Of a stretch of DNA of 64,000 bases, positions 10,503-21,977 are shown one piece after another; within the stretch, counting starts at the first letter, position 1; each line of letters starts with the position of its first letter. Origin of the DNA: Henckelia pumila (taxonomy: Eukaryota; Streptophyta; Magnoliopsida; Lamiales; Gesneriaceae). The stretch is from contig NC_133123.1 of assembly GCF_033568475.1 (NCBI RefSeq), forward strand, positions 6,935,001 through 6,999,000. The letters run 5' to 3'. The notes beneath the pieces are model-generated. The model was given only the letters and a program-made list of their open reading frames with translations, did not search any database and was not told the origin of the DNA. Position numbers and translations under genes: made by a program.

Positions 10503-11458
10503 CACCTCCTAGATCAGACTTTTCTAACTCCTCAAACCATGACTTTATTGGACACATATGAAATGAACAACCAGAATCTAATATCCACTGATTAGTAGTA
10601 GTGTCATGATTTGAGATTAACAAGACCTCTGTCGATTCATAACCATCCAAGGCAATAACTGCTGAACCATCTTCCTTGGGTGTATCATTTTGTGTACCCT
10701 TTCTTTCAAGGCAATTCCTCTTGAAATGGTCCTCCTTATGACATATGAAGCACCTCAAATTTTCAGTGTTCCTTTTCTGAAATTTTCCTTGACTTCTTGA
10801 TCGAGACCTATTTTTTCTTCCAGTGAAGTTTGTTTTCTCATTTCCGCCTCTGATCATAAGGCTTTATCCTTGGGAGTCAGTACTTGAATTTGTCTTCCTC
10901 TGAAGTTCTTTAGATTGTATGACAGACATCGCATCTTCTAATGACTAATGTTATAGTTTTCTCTCTCCCATACAACAATGTATCCCTAAAATTCTCATAC
11001 TTCTTTGGTAATGCATTCAGCAATATCAAGGTCTTGTCCTTATATTCGAGTTTTATCTCTATTTTTTCAATATCGTCTAAGATCTTGGTGTACTCATCTA
11101 TCTGGTCTTCCAGATTCTTGTCATCTTTGATAACAAATGAATACAACCTCTGATTCATATACAACCGGTTTGCTAATGACTTTGTCATGTAAAAACTCTC
11201 AAGCTTAGCCCACACAAAACCAACATATGTCTCTCGAGCCACTTTCCAAAGTGTTTTATCACCTAAACATAGGATTATAGCATTGTGTGCCTTTTCTTGT
11301 AATTCATTCTTGTCCTTAGATACAATACTAGACGTTCTTTCACTTTTCTTGAGTGCTTCCAACCATCCCTGTTGAATCAATCGCATCTTCATTCTCCAAA
11401 GTGAGAAATCATTCTTGCCGGTGAATTTCTCTATGAATTTCTCTATATCGAATTTCAT
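10503..11458 (-). pseudogene. Old copia element, Gag and protease start (broken)
   Basis: On the minus strand the frame starts at ATG 11,458 (MKFDIEKFIEKFTGKNDF), a UBN2-type copia Gag of about 170 residues. It shifts frame and carries a stop near 10,860-10,920. It then resumes with a basic region, a CCHC knuckle (CFICHKEDHFKRNC, near 10,745) and the protease motif WILDSGCSFHMC near 10,575. The protease stops at 10,503 where the young copia element is inserted and continues at 832. The frameshift and stops show that this copy was already decaying or has decayed since. Confidence 0.88.
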
Positions 11459-11501
11459 ATATAGTTCCCATTCTCATACACTTTCCACAGATGGTGTCAG
11501 T

Positions 11502-12205
11502 TGTAACGAGAACAACAAAATCCAATAACTCAATAACCTACTCACTCGATCACACACTTGTTTATCACTTAATATTTCGAGCACTTCAAGATAAGAACCG
11601 AGATTACATATAACAATTCATATAATACAACACAAGAATGGCAATTAATGTAAGCAACGAATCAATCAACAAGAACATCAAGATTACGTGGTTCGGCCAA
11701 TCTTTTCAGGCCTACATCCACGGATTAACAACACAACTTTTTATTGATTAACCAAATGGTGTACACCAACCCAATACAATGAAGAATTCCAGAATGTATA
11801 GAAAAAAAAAACCAATTAGAACTTACAATCGAGCTTTCCTTACCCTCATTTTATTTTTCTTGCTTTCAATTCTCTTCTGCTTATTCTCTCTCGTGTATTG
11901 TATTGTTTCTTCTTATTGATCTCAGTTTTTTGATCTATCACGTCTTCCCTCTTTATATCCAGCTCCCATCTATCTTCTAGAAACTGGTAGCCTATGCATA
12001 AATTTGAATCTCATGCACTTGTTAATCCAGTCATCAAGTACTTATCCAACTCCCAACTAATTTAACAACAATCAGAAGTTGTTGGATAGGGCCCAAAAAA
12101 CATAGAAGGACCCGGTTGGTGACTTCACAAATGGGTAGGGCCTGATCTAAATCCATGCATACAAGGGGTCCAACATATATATATTGAGACACACTAAGTC
12201 CAACA
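11502..12205 (-). repeat. 5' LTR of the old minus-strand copia element
   Basis: On the minus strand it begins TGTTGGACTTAGTG and ends CTCGTTACA, giving TG...CA ends and 704 bp. It lies 43 bp upstream of the gag ATG. It contains the GATTACGTGGTTCGGCC stretch, which resembles sequences common in plant LTRs. The bases next to it (ACTGACACCATCTGTGG on the minus strand) do not match the initiator tRNA-Met site, so the primer could not be assigned. The partner LTR is off the left edge. Confidence 0.78.
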
Positions 12206-12599
12206 ATTTAGTATTACTAAAAACATCATATCATATCATATCAATAGAGAAATCGTTGGGTCGGTGATACCACTTTAAGAATCATACTTGGGTTGTTCGA
12301 TGATATATGCGATATCTAAAATATAATTAGAATGAAATATTTTTACGAATTAATTAAAATTATAATAATCATGTTACACGAATTGGAAATTTGCAATTTT
12401 TATATAGTATATGTTTATTACTTTGTAATTTTAATTCAGTTTTTTATAAAATTAAAAAAAATCAAAATTACAAAAATATCATATATTCGCGATTTTTTAA
12501 ACTGATGAGAAGAAGAAACAAGGTCATATTTTTAGAAAATGGTATGAGATAATTAACGCGTGATGCATGTATTTACGTTTATGTGTGTCTTGGATTGGA
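12206..12599. other. AT-rich spacer between copia and gypsy elements
   Basis: About 395 bp of AT-rich sequence contains only short ATATC-type repeats at 12,224-12,243. No open frame, promoter or transposon end was recognised. Confidence 0.7.
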
Positions 12600-12604
12600 A
12601 TATT

Positions 12605-13944
12605 TGTAGTGACCCTTACCCGGATCACCTACTAAACAGAACTTAGGCATGCAATTAACTTAATAAAACAGATATCAGAATAAAACTGCGGAAACCAATA
12701 ACATTATACAATCCCAAGTAAAGGAATCTGTAATTATCCAATAATATACAACCAAATCGAATAGCTGTATAAACCCAAACAACAGTAATAAAACCTAAGC
12801 GAAGCTCCAGCCGGCCAACCACTGACTAGCCTCTCCTGGATCCACCCTCCTCGTCCAATCGCAAACCTGCCCCATGGAATAGGGTGTCCAGAAAATACAG
12901 AGTACGAGACGTGAGCATAAAAACGCTCAGTGCGAGAGTATGAGTATACATGCATGCAAAGTGAACTCCCTATAGACTCGAGGTCAAGGATCAGATAACA
13001 GAGACAGACCGGGCCCTGGTATGTAGCACGTTGTGCCGTCGCTTCAGGAGGTGGCTCCCATACCGAGATAACTGTGGATACGCCGGACCCAAATCGATGG
13101 AAGTCCATCCACTAACAGGATAGGGTACAACCCTACTAACAGACATCTCGAAAGAGATACAGCAAGATGCAAATGAATGCAGCATAATATCATGGCATAT
13201 AAATCATGCAGTCATATAATACATGCATACTCAGTCAGGATATCTCGAACAGTACTTTCGTACCTCAATACAGTGCAAGCTCTACCAACTCTAGGTCCAC
13301 GCCTATAGTCTGCTCTACACTGCCAAATGATACTACTATCATTAAAGTGCTCTAAAAGCCTTAACTAAGCTATTGCATACTCCTAAATATTTATAGGAAG
13401 CAAAAACTATACCTTCGTCCGTCGTTAGCCCTTTGATGTCGATGCCTCCAGAACTTGGGCACAACTCCGCTACGACTACCGAACGCCTCTCCGACCTCCG
13501 GACCAAGCCTAAGAAGACTAGAACAGCTCCAAAAGAACTAGAAAGGAAAGGAGGACTCGGAATTGGCAAAGAGAAATGAAGTCTCGGCCTTCTATTTATA
13601 GACAACGATCGGAGCTTCCGATCCCTGATCGGAACGTCCGAACCTCGATCGAAACGTCCGATCCTGCCATCGGAGCTTCCGAAGATCCTGATCTGCCACG
13701 TGTCAAAATATCACTTGATGACTCCGGATAGGGGTGATCGGAACGTCCGATCCTGATCGGAGCTTCCGATCCAGCCACACGTCATGGATGACGTAATATC
13801 ATCGGTGCCTCCGATCCTCATCGGAGCTTCCGATCCCGATCGGAGCTTCCGATCGTCCCTTCGGAGCTTCCGATCCGTCCAATACCCAATTCAATTAATT
13901 AGCATTAATCCTTTAATTACTCAATTAGGGCACGGGCTACTACA
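12605..13944 (-). repeat. 3' LTR of gypsy chromovirus
   Basis: This 1,340-bp repeat starts TGTAGTGACC and ends GGGCTACTACA as read on the plus strand. Relative to the element it is the downstream LTR. It contains a TATA box (13,591-13,602, reading TCTATAAATAGA on the minus strand), a G-box-like CCACGTGTC, and an array of CGGAGCTTCCGA palindromes at 13,607-13,876. Confidence 0.95.
13607..13876 (-). repeat. Palindrome array in the U3 of the gypsy LTR
   Basis: About ten copies of a 12-17-bp imperfect palindrome (GATCGGAGCTTCCGATC, with GATCGGAACGTCCGATC variants) lie within 270 bp, directly upstream, in element orientation, of the TATA box at 13,591-13,602. The same array is present at 20,907-21,176 and, inverted, at about 15,793-16,070. 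The position suggests a promoter or enhancer array. The short open frames across it are artefacts of the repeat. Confidence 0.85.
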
Positions 13945-13957
13945 TTCTCCCCCACTT
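13945..13957 (-). other. Polypurine tract of gypsy chromovirus
   Basis: On the minus strand AAGTGGGGGAGAA lies directly before the downstream LTR and is the expected plus-strand primer. Confidence 0.88.
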
Positions 13958-14079
13958 AAGATATTTCGTCCTCGAAATCAGATCTTAAGTACCGAATGCA
14001 AATACAGAAATCAGAAACATTCTTTATTCAAATCAAACGTTTACAGAGTTTGCAACTGAATACAACTTAAAGAATGAAA

Positions 14080-15730
14080 TCAAAACAACTCAGGATGGTC
14101 TTTACGCATCCTGTCCTCAAGCTCCCAAGTAGCTTCCACAGTGCCTCGGCGCTGCCACTGAACTAAAACCAAAGGAATGACTTTGTTCCGTAAAACCTTA
14201 TCCTTATAATCAAGGATGCGAAGAGGTTTCTCAACATAAGTCAAATCCTTGTCTACCTGAACCTCAGATCGCTGCAGAATATGAGATTCATCTGCCACAT
14301 ACCGTCGCAACAGAGATACGTGGAACACGTCGTGAATGCTGGATAGATGCGGTGGCAATGCTAGTCGATAAGCCAAATCGCCAATACTCTCCAAGATCTC
14401 AAACGGACCGATAAATCTGGGAGACAACTTGCCCTTAAGGCCAAATCTGAGAATCTTGCGGAAAGGTGACACTCTCAGAAACACTTTCTCCCCGACCTCG
14501 AACTGCAAAGGCCTACTCTTGATATTAGCATAGCTGGCCTGACGATCCTGTGCAGTCTTAATCTGTTTCTTGATTTGATCAACAATGTCTATCGCCTGCT
14601 GGATAAACTCCGGTCCCTCAGCCTGTCTCTCCCCCACTTCTTCCCAGAAGAGTGGAGTACGACAACGTCGCCCATACAACGCTTCAAAAGGTGCCATCCC
14701 AATACTAGTGTGATAGTTGTTGTTGTAAGCGAACTCGATCAACGGCAAATGATCCTGCCAGGCTGAACCAAAATCCATGACGCACGCTCTAAGCATATCT
14801 TCTAACGTACGGATAGTGCGCTCTGACTGACCATCAGTCTCCGGATGATAGGCTGTACTCAAACTGAGAGTAGTACCCATCGCACGCTGAACACTCCCCC
14901 AGAACCTAGAAGTAAACCTGGGGTCCCGATCGCTGACAATGCTCTCAGGCACTCCATGAAGTCGGACGATCTCCTGAATGTACATCCGTGCCATGCGATC
15001 CACAGAGTACTCTCGGCTATAGGCAATGAAATGCGCTGACTTGGTGAGTCGTTCCACCACAACCCAGATAGCATCACAGTTCCTCGGGGATACCGGCAAA
15101 TGGGTCACAAAGTCCATAGTGATAAACTCCCATTTCCATTCAGGAATAGGCAGACTGTGAAGCAATCCTCCAGGTCGTCGGTGCTCTGCCTTGACCTGTT
15201 GACACACCAAACATCTCGAAACAAACTGATAAACACTGCGTTTCATTCCCTTCCACCAGAAACGAGTACGTAGATCCTTGTACATCTTGTTGCTCCCAGG
15301 ATGAATACTCAACTTAGTGCGATGTGCCTGAGATAAAATCTCCTCTCGCAACTCTTCATCCTGTGGAATCACAAGCCTACCAGACAAACACAGAAAGCCA
15401 TCTGACTGATAATGAAATCCAGACGAGCTACCCTCGTTAGCTAGACGAGCTAAACGCTGGGTCTTTGAATCAGACATCTGAGCATCTCGGATCCGCGAAT
15501 ACAAGGCTGGCTCAGATAATATCGCAAACATCTGGATACTCTGCATACCTTTCTTATGCTTGAAGGTAAAACCTGAAGTACAACAGTCACTGATCGCACT
15601 AGACATCGAACAAGTCTGAAGTGCGGATAGTCGCACCTTGCGACTCAAAGCATCAGCGGTGAGATTAGCAGCTCCCGGATGGTACTTAATCTTGCAATCA
15701 TAGTCCTTAAGAAAATCCATCCAACGTCTC
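14080..15730 (-). CDS. Gypsy Pol, RNase H end, integrase and chromodomain
   Basis: This is the downstream half of the gypsy polyprotein. It opens just after the solo-LTR insertion with WMDFLKDYDCKIKYHPG (RNase H end, connection). A HHCC zinc-binding region (HPGSNKMY...CLVCQQ) follows, then the integrase core with TMDFVTHLP, VSDRDPRF and SERTIRTLEDML as the DDE triad. The C-terminal chromodomain holds VQWQRRGTVEATWE, expected to steer integration into marked chromatin. The apparent start at 15,891 lies in the inserted LTR and adds about 53 unrelated residues. The true N-terminus belongs to the frame at 17,065-19,839. Everything in this half looks intact. Confidence 0.93.
15726..15730. repeat. 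Target-site duplication GTCTC around solo LTR (left copy)
   Basis: GTCTC at 15,726-15,730 is repeated at 17,070-17,074. It brackets the inserted LTR exactly, and removing the insert plus one copy rejoins the gypsy reading frame. Confidence 0.93.
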
Positions 15731-17069
15731 TGTAGTAGCCCGAACCCTAATTGAGTAATTAAAGGATTAATGCTAATTAATTCAATTAGGCATCGGACGG
15801 ATCGGAAGCTCCGAAGGGACGATCGGAAGCTCCGATCGGGATCGGAAGCTCCGATGAGGATCGGAGGCACCGATGATATTACGTCATCCATGACGTGTGG
15901 CTGGATCGGAAGCTCCGATCAGGACCGGAGGCTCCGATCACCCCTATCCGAAGTCAACAAATGATATTTTGACACGTGGCAGATCAGGATCTTCGGAAGC
16001 TCCGATGGCAGGATCGGACGTTCCGATCGAGGTTCGGACGTTCCGATCAGGGATCGAAAGTTCCGATCGTTGTCTATAAATAGAAGGCCGAGACTTCATT
16101 TTTCCTTGCCAATTCCGGATTTCCTCTCTATTTCTAGTTCTTTTGGAGCTGTTCTAGTCTTCTTTGGCTTGGTCCGGAGGTCGGAGAGGCGTTCGATAGT
16201 CGTAGCGGAGTTGTGCCCAAGTTCTGGAGGTATCGACATCAAAGGGCTAAGACGGACGAAGGTATAGCTTTTGCTTCCTATAAATATTTAGGAGTATGCA
16301 ATAGCTTAGTTAAGGATTTTAGAGCACTTTAATGATAGTGGTATCATTTGACAATGTAGAGCAGACTATAGGCGTGGACCTAGAGTTGGTAGAGCTTTCA
16401 CTGTTTTGAGGTACGAAAGTACTTTTCGAGATATCCTGACTGAGTATGCATGTATTATGTGACTGCATGATTTATATGCCATGATATTATGCTGCATTCA
16501 TTTGCATCTTGCTGTATCTCCTTCGAGATGTCTGTTAGTAGGGTTGTACCCTATCCTGTTAGTGGATTGGACTTCCATCGATTTGGGTCCGGCGTATCCA
16601 CGGTTATCTCGGTATGGGAGCCACCTCCTGAAGCGACGGCACAGCGTGCTACATACCAGGGCACGGTCTGTCTCTGTTATCTGATCCTTGACCTCGAGTC
16701 TATAGGGAGTTCACTTTGCATGCATGTATACTCATACTCTCGTGTTGAGCGTTTTATGCTCACGTCTCGTACTCTGTATTTTCTGGACACCCTATTCCAT
16801 GGGGCAGGTTTGCGATTGGACGAGGAGGGTGGATCCAGGAGAGGCTAGTCAGTGGTTGGCCGGCTGGAGCTTCGCTTAGGTTTTATTACTGTTGTTTGGG
16901 TTTATACAGCTATTCGATTTGGTTGTATATTATTGGATAATTACAGATTCCTTTACTTGGGATTGTATAATGTTATTGGTTTCCGCAGTTTTATTCTGAT
17001 ATTTGTTTTATTAAGTTAATTGCATGCATAAGTTCTGTTTAGTAGGTGATCCGGGTAAGGGTCACTACA
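15731..17069 (+). mobile_element. Solo LTR of the same gypsy family, inserted in opposite orientation
   Basis: This is 1,339 bp with TGTAGTAGCCC...GGTCACTACA ends, matching the LTRs at 12,605 and 19,905 but reversed, with its own GTCTC duplication. It is visibly more different from the two flanking LTRs than they are from each other (for example ACCGGAGGCT for ATCGGACGTT in the palindrome array), so it came from another family member. No internal sequence remains, so it is a solo LTR formed by LTR-LTR recombination after insertion. Its TATA box is at 16,073-16,083. Confidence 0.93.
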
Positions 17070-19839
17070 GTCTCTGCCTCATGTTCAATTCTGCCTGAGT
17101 GAACAAATACTTGAGACTCTTATGGTCAGTGAAGATCTCAAATTTCTCGCCATAAAGATAATGACGCCAGATCTTCAAAGCGAACACAATGGCTGCCAAT
17201 TCCAAATCATGGACTGGGTAGTTGTCCTCGTGAAACTTCAGCTGTCTAGAAGCGTATGCGATCACATGCCCATTCTGAGTCAGGACACAGCCTAACCCCT
17301 GAAGAGAAGCATCCGTGTAAACTACATACCCTCCAGATCCTGACGGTAAAGCCAACACCGGCGCAGAAGTCAACCGCCGTCGAAGCTCACGGAAATTCTC
17401 CTCACACTCGGAGGACCACTCAAAATCCACACCCTTACGGGTAAGCTGCGTCAACGGTCGAGCTAACTGAGAGAAGTTCAGAATGAAGCGACGATAATAC
17501 CCTGCTAGACCCAGAAAACTACGGATCTCAGCAACTGTCGTCGGACGCGACCAATTAAGTACCGCTTCAATCTTGCTTGGATCAACAGAAATTCCCTCCC
17601 TGGATATGATATGGCCAAGAAAAACCACTCTATCCATCCAGAACTCACACTTGCTCAGCTTGGCGTACAATTGCTCATCTCGAAGAGTCTGCAGTACCAA
17701 CCGCAAGTGAGAAACATGTTCTTCCGTATTACGCGAATAAACCAGGATGTCGTCAATGAAGACCACGACAAACTTGTCCAAATACTCCCTGAAGACACGG
17801 TTCATCAGATCCATGAATATAGCCGGCGCATTAGTCAAACCAAATGGCATCACTAGGAACTCGTAATGCCCATAGCGAGTACGAAATGCAGTCTTGGCTA
17901 CGTCCTGATCACGGACTCTCAACTGATGATACCCAGATCTCAAGTCAATCTTGGAGTAAATTGATGTGCCCTGCAGCTGGTCAAACAAGTCATCAACACG
18001 AGGCAACGGATACTTGTTCTTTACAGTGACTCGATTCAGCTGCCGATAGTCAATGCACAGCCGCATCGACCCATCCTTCTTCTTCACGAAGAGAACAGGA
18101 GCTCCCCAAGGAGATACACTAGGACGAATGTACCCCTTGTCCAAAAGATCCTGTAGCTGATTCTTTAACTCACGCATCTCTGACGGAGCCAGACGATACG
18201 GTGCTCTAGAAATAGGCGAAGTACCCGGCATCAACTCTATGCCAAACTCGACTTCCCTAGCAGGAGGAAAACCCGGAATCTCATCAGGAAACACATCTGG
18301 AAATTCATCCACAACAGGAATGCTCTCTATCCCAATACTCTCAGCGGACAAATCAACTGCATAGATAAGGTAGCCTTCCCTGCCAGACTCTAGAGCTCGA
18401 CAGGCTCTCAAAGCTGATACCAAAGGCATCGGGGGTCGCGCTCCCTCACCATAGAAAAACCAACTCTCACTCCCTTCCGGATGAAAGCGTACTAATCTCT
18501 GATAGCAGTCCACTGAAGCTCGATAGGTAGTCAGCATATCTATTCCCAGAATGCAATCAAAGTCGTCCATCGCCAGGATCATGAGATTCGCCAACAGAAC
18601 GTTCCCTTCGAACTCTAAAGGGCAACCCATCACTAGACGCTTAGCCAAAGCAGATTGGCCCGTCGAAGTAGAAACAGACATCACTACGTCTAGTGCAATG
18701 CATGGTAACTTATGCCTCTTAACAAAACGTGCAGAAATGAAGGAATGAGATGCACCAGTGTCAATAAGTACAAGAGCAGGTATACCATAAAGCATAAATG
18801 TACATGCGATGACTTTCTCATTCTCCTCCACAGCCTGATCATGTCTCAGGGCAAACACCTGGCCAGAAGCTCGTGGCCTCAAATGAGAACTTCCAGCAGA
18901 CTGTCCCTGCGACCTCTGCTGTACGGTAGCCTGAGAACCCGATCCTGAACCAGAACCAGAACCGCCTCCCCCAGACTGTGGACAATCCCTCCGGATATGA
19001 CCAGTCTCTCCACAACGGAAACAAGCTCCAGAAGCCCTGCGGCACTTGTCGGATGGATGGTTCTTCCCACAGTGATCACACTTGTCCTTCTTACCAAAAC
19101 GGACAATACCTCCAGAACCAGAGGAAGAAGAAGATCCAGACTTCTTGAAAGTTTGGGCACGGGGACCCAAAGAACTAGCAGGCCTCGACTGAGGGAAAGA
19201 CCTGTTCCGCCGAATGCTGTCCTCTGCCTGATGACAACGGCTCACCAAACCCTCGTAGGACATGTCGTCGCCAACCGCCACACGGTCATGGATCTCAGGG
19301 TTAAGGCCCTGAAGAAACAGATTATACTTCATCTCTGAGCTATCAGCAATCTCGGGGCAATAGGATAGCAGATCAAAGAACCTCTGCTGATACTCATCGA
19401 TAGACATGGTTCCCTGTCGCAGACTCAATAGCTCGCCCGCCTTCGACTGTCGGAGTGCAGGAGGAAAATACCGCTTTTGGAAAGCTGTGCGGAACTCGGC
19501 CCAGGTGGCCACTCCTCTCGCCGCAACAAAAGGTGCAGAAGTAAACCTCCACCACCTGCGCGCACGCCCATCCAGAAGATAGCCAAGGGTCTCCACCTTC
19601 TGCTCATCGGTGCATTGGAAAGTCTGAAAAGTCGTCTCCATGCGGTCTAACCAGTTCTCCGCATCCTCCGGAGACTCACCTCCAACTAAGGGCTTAGGAC
19701 CCATAGCTAAGAATCGACGCACAGTGAAACGCTCGTCGTCATGATGACGATGACGCCGTTCTCGACGAGGCTCCCGGTCGGCATCACCCCAACGCCCACC
19801 AACACTGCCATGAGAACTCTGGTCGTCACGATTTGACAT
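17070..19839 (-). CDS. Gypsy Gag, protease, reverse transcriptase, start of RNase H
   Basis: The frame starts at ATG 19,839 ([15 protein letters not shown]). Gag covers residues 1 to about 230 and includes the conserved WLDRME and [11 protein letters not shown] regions. Two zinc knuckles follow ([13 protein letters not shown], about 254-266; [14 protein letters not shown], about 273-286). The protease has [10 protein letters not shown] with Asp at about 360. Reverse transcriptase has [19 protein letters not shown] and the catalytic FIDD at about 694-697. The RNase H start has [10 protein letters not shown] and [11 protein letters not shown]. The frame is cut at NMRQR, where a solo LTR adds a Leu and a stop at 17,065-17,067. 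Up to that point it is intact, so the insertion is the only lesion seen. Confidence 0.94.
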
Positions 19840-19888
19840 CTACAAAAATACCTCAAGATGAGACTAAATCCCAAGAAATCTTTTGCAT

Positions 19889-19900
19889 GCTCTGATACCA
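19889..19900 (-). other. Primer-binding site of gypsy chromovirus
   Basis: On the minus strand TGGTATCAGAGC lies four bases inside the upstream LTR and is complementary to the 3' end of initiator tRNA-Met. Confidence 0.88.
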
Positions 19901-19904
19901 TAAA

Positions 19905-21244
19905 TGTAGTGACCCTTACCCGGATCACCTACTAAACAGAACTTAGGCATGCAATTAACTTAATAAAATAGATATCAGAATAAAACTGCGGAAACCAATA
20001 ACATTATACAATCCCAAGTAAAGAAATCTGTAATTATCCAATAATATACAACCAAATCGAATAGCTGTATAAACCCAAACAACAGTAATAAAACCTAAGC
20101 GAAGCTCCAGCCGGCCAACCACTGACTAGCCTCTCCTGGATCCACCCTCCTCGTCCAATCGCAAACATGCCCCATGGAATAGGGTGTCCAAAAAATACAG
20201 AGTACGAGACGTGAGCATAAAAACGCTCAGTGCGAGAGTATGAGTATACATGCATGCAAAGTGAACTCCCTATAGACTCGAGGTCAAGGATCAGATAACA
20301 GAGACAGACCGGGCCCTGGTATGTAGCACGCTGTGCCGTCGCTTCAGGAGGTGGCTCCCATACCGAGATAACTGTGGATACGCCGGACCCAAATCGATGG
20401 AAGTCCATCCACTAACAGGATAGGGTACAACCCTACTAACAGACATCTCGAAAGAGATACAGCAAGATGCAAATGAATGCAGCATAATATCATGGCATAT
20501 AAATCATGCAGTCATATAATACATGCATACTCAGTCAGGATATCTCGAACAGTACTTTCGTACCTCAATACAGTGCAAGCTCTACCAACTCTAGGTCCAC
20601 GCCTATAGTCTGCTCTACACTGCCAAATGATACTACTATCATTAAAGTGCTCTAAAAGCCTTAACTAAGCTATTGCATACTCCTAAATATTTATAGGAAG
20701 CAAAAGCTATACCTTCGTCCGTCGTTAGCCCTTTGATGTCGATGCCTCCAGAACTTGGGCACAACTCCGCTACGACTACCGAACGCCTCTCCGACCTCCG
20801 GACCAAGCCTAAGAAGACTAGAACAGCTCCAAAAGAACTAGAAAGGAAAGGAGGACTCGGAATTGGCAAAGAGAAATGAAGTCTCGGCCTTCTATTTATA
20901 GACAACGATCGGAGCTTCCGATCCCTGATCGGAACGTCCGAACCTCGATCGGAACGTCCGATCCTGCCATCGGAGCTTCCGAAGATCCTGATCTGCCACG
21001 TGTCAAAATATCACTTGATGACTCCGGATAGGGGTGATCGGAACGTCCGATCCTGATCGGAGCTTCCGATCCAGCCACACGTCATGGATGACGTAATATC
21101 ATCGGTGCCTCCGATCCTTATCGGAGCTTCCGATCCCGATCGGAGCTTCCGATCGTCCCTTCGGAGCTTCCGATCCGTCCAATACCCAATTCAATTAATT
21201 AGCATTAATCCTTTAATTACTCAATTAGGGCACGGGCTACTACA
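19905..21244 (-). repeat. 5' LTR of gypsy chromovirus
   Basis: This 1,340-bp repeat is nearly identical to 12,605-13,944 and is the upstream LTR in element orientation. Its TATA box is at 20,891-20,902 and the palindrome array at 20,907-21,176. It is followed by the ATATT duplication (21,245-21,249). Confidence 0.95.
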
Positions 21245-21249
21245 ATATT

Positions 21250-21926
21250 AATGAAAATATTTTCAAAAGTCTTAAATTTTAATAAATTTTAGAAGCATAA
21301 TATTAAATGCGTTTGCAAAAATTCTACTCAGCCCACCAGCACAAGAAAAAGTCAAAGCAGCGCCGACGAGCTAGCTAAACTGGAGTAGAAGAATGAGAGA
21401 TGTTGCCACTTTTGCTTCACTAAAAAACGTGAAATATTTGTAATTTATTAGATATCAAAGTTTTAAGTTTGGGATGAGGGTTCGAATTCAATCTCCAATT
21501 ATTACGATCCTATTTCTCAACTGCGTAAAACCGAAAAAAAAAAAGGTCTTGAAACATCGATGATGATCGTTGGAATATTTAATTAATACTCAGAATGTCT
21601 TTTATTTGAATTATATTGAATTTAATTGGCAAAAATATTCAAGAACCAGAGTTAGAGCACACATGTTCCATTAGGTATTAAGGAGAAAATGAATAGGGCT
21701 TTAATTCTTCGACTAGTATATGCACCAATTTTGTTTAATTATTTCAACCAAACGCGCAACAAGATCCCTAAAAACTAGTTCATTAACACGCGCCGCCAGG
21801 TATGTGTGTGTCGTCGTAATATATACATACATACGTGTAGTGTTTTATGTTATTAATTCGATACCTCATAAAATAATCTTCATGTCATTATATTGTGCTA
21901 CATAACCTTCGATTAAAAACAATGGG

Positions 21927-21971
<45 letters not shown>

Positions 21972-21977
21972 CAATCT
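21250..21977. other. AT-rich spacer with (AT)n microsatellite
   Basis: No gene is visible. An (AT)n microsatellite occupies about 21,930-21,969, just before the next retrotransposon. The sequence at 21,973-21,977 (AATCT) is the left target duplication of that element. Confidence 0.7.

Larger units (their letters stand above)
12605..21244 (-). mobile_element. Ty3-gypsy chromovirus (Tekay/Del-like), 8,640 bp including a nested solo LTR
   Basis: The element is complete on the minus strand. Its 1,340-bp LTRs lie at 12,605-13,944 and 19,905-21,244, with ATATT duplications at 12,600-12,604 and 21,245-21,249. A tRNA-iMet primer site, a polypurine tract, gag-protease-RT and RNase H-integrase-chromodomain are all present. 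RT precedes integrase, so it is Ty3-gypsy, and the C-terminal chromodomain makes it a chromovirus. The two LTRs differ at only about eight positions noticed by eye (roughly 0.6%), indicating a young insertion. The coding region is interrupted by a solo LTR of the same family in reverse orientation (15,731-17,069). Confidence 0.95.

Noticed and set aside
13342..13778. Short open frames in the gypsy LTRs (for example the MSINRRPRLHFSLPIPS-type frame and the palindrome-array frame), repeated in all three LTR copies
   Set aside because: They recur because the LTR recurs, change with small indels, and match no protein pattern; they are LTR sequence rather than genes.
21930..21969. AT-dinucleotide tracts as replication origin or attachment region
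   Set aside because: Long AT microsatellites are common in plant intergenic DNA and nothing else supports an origin here.
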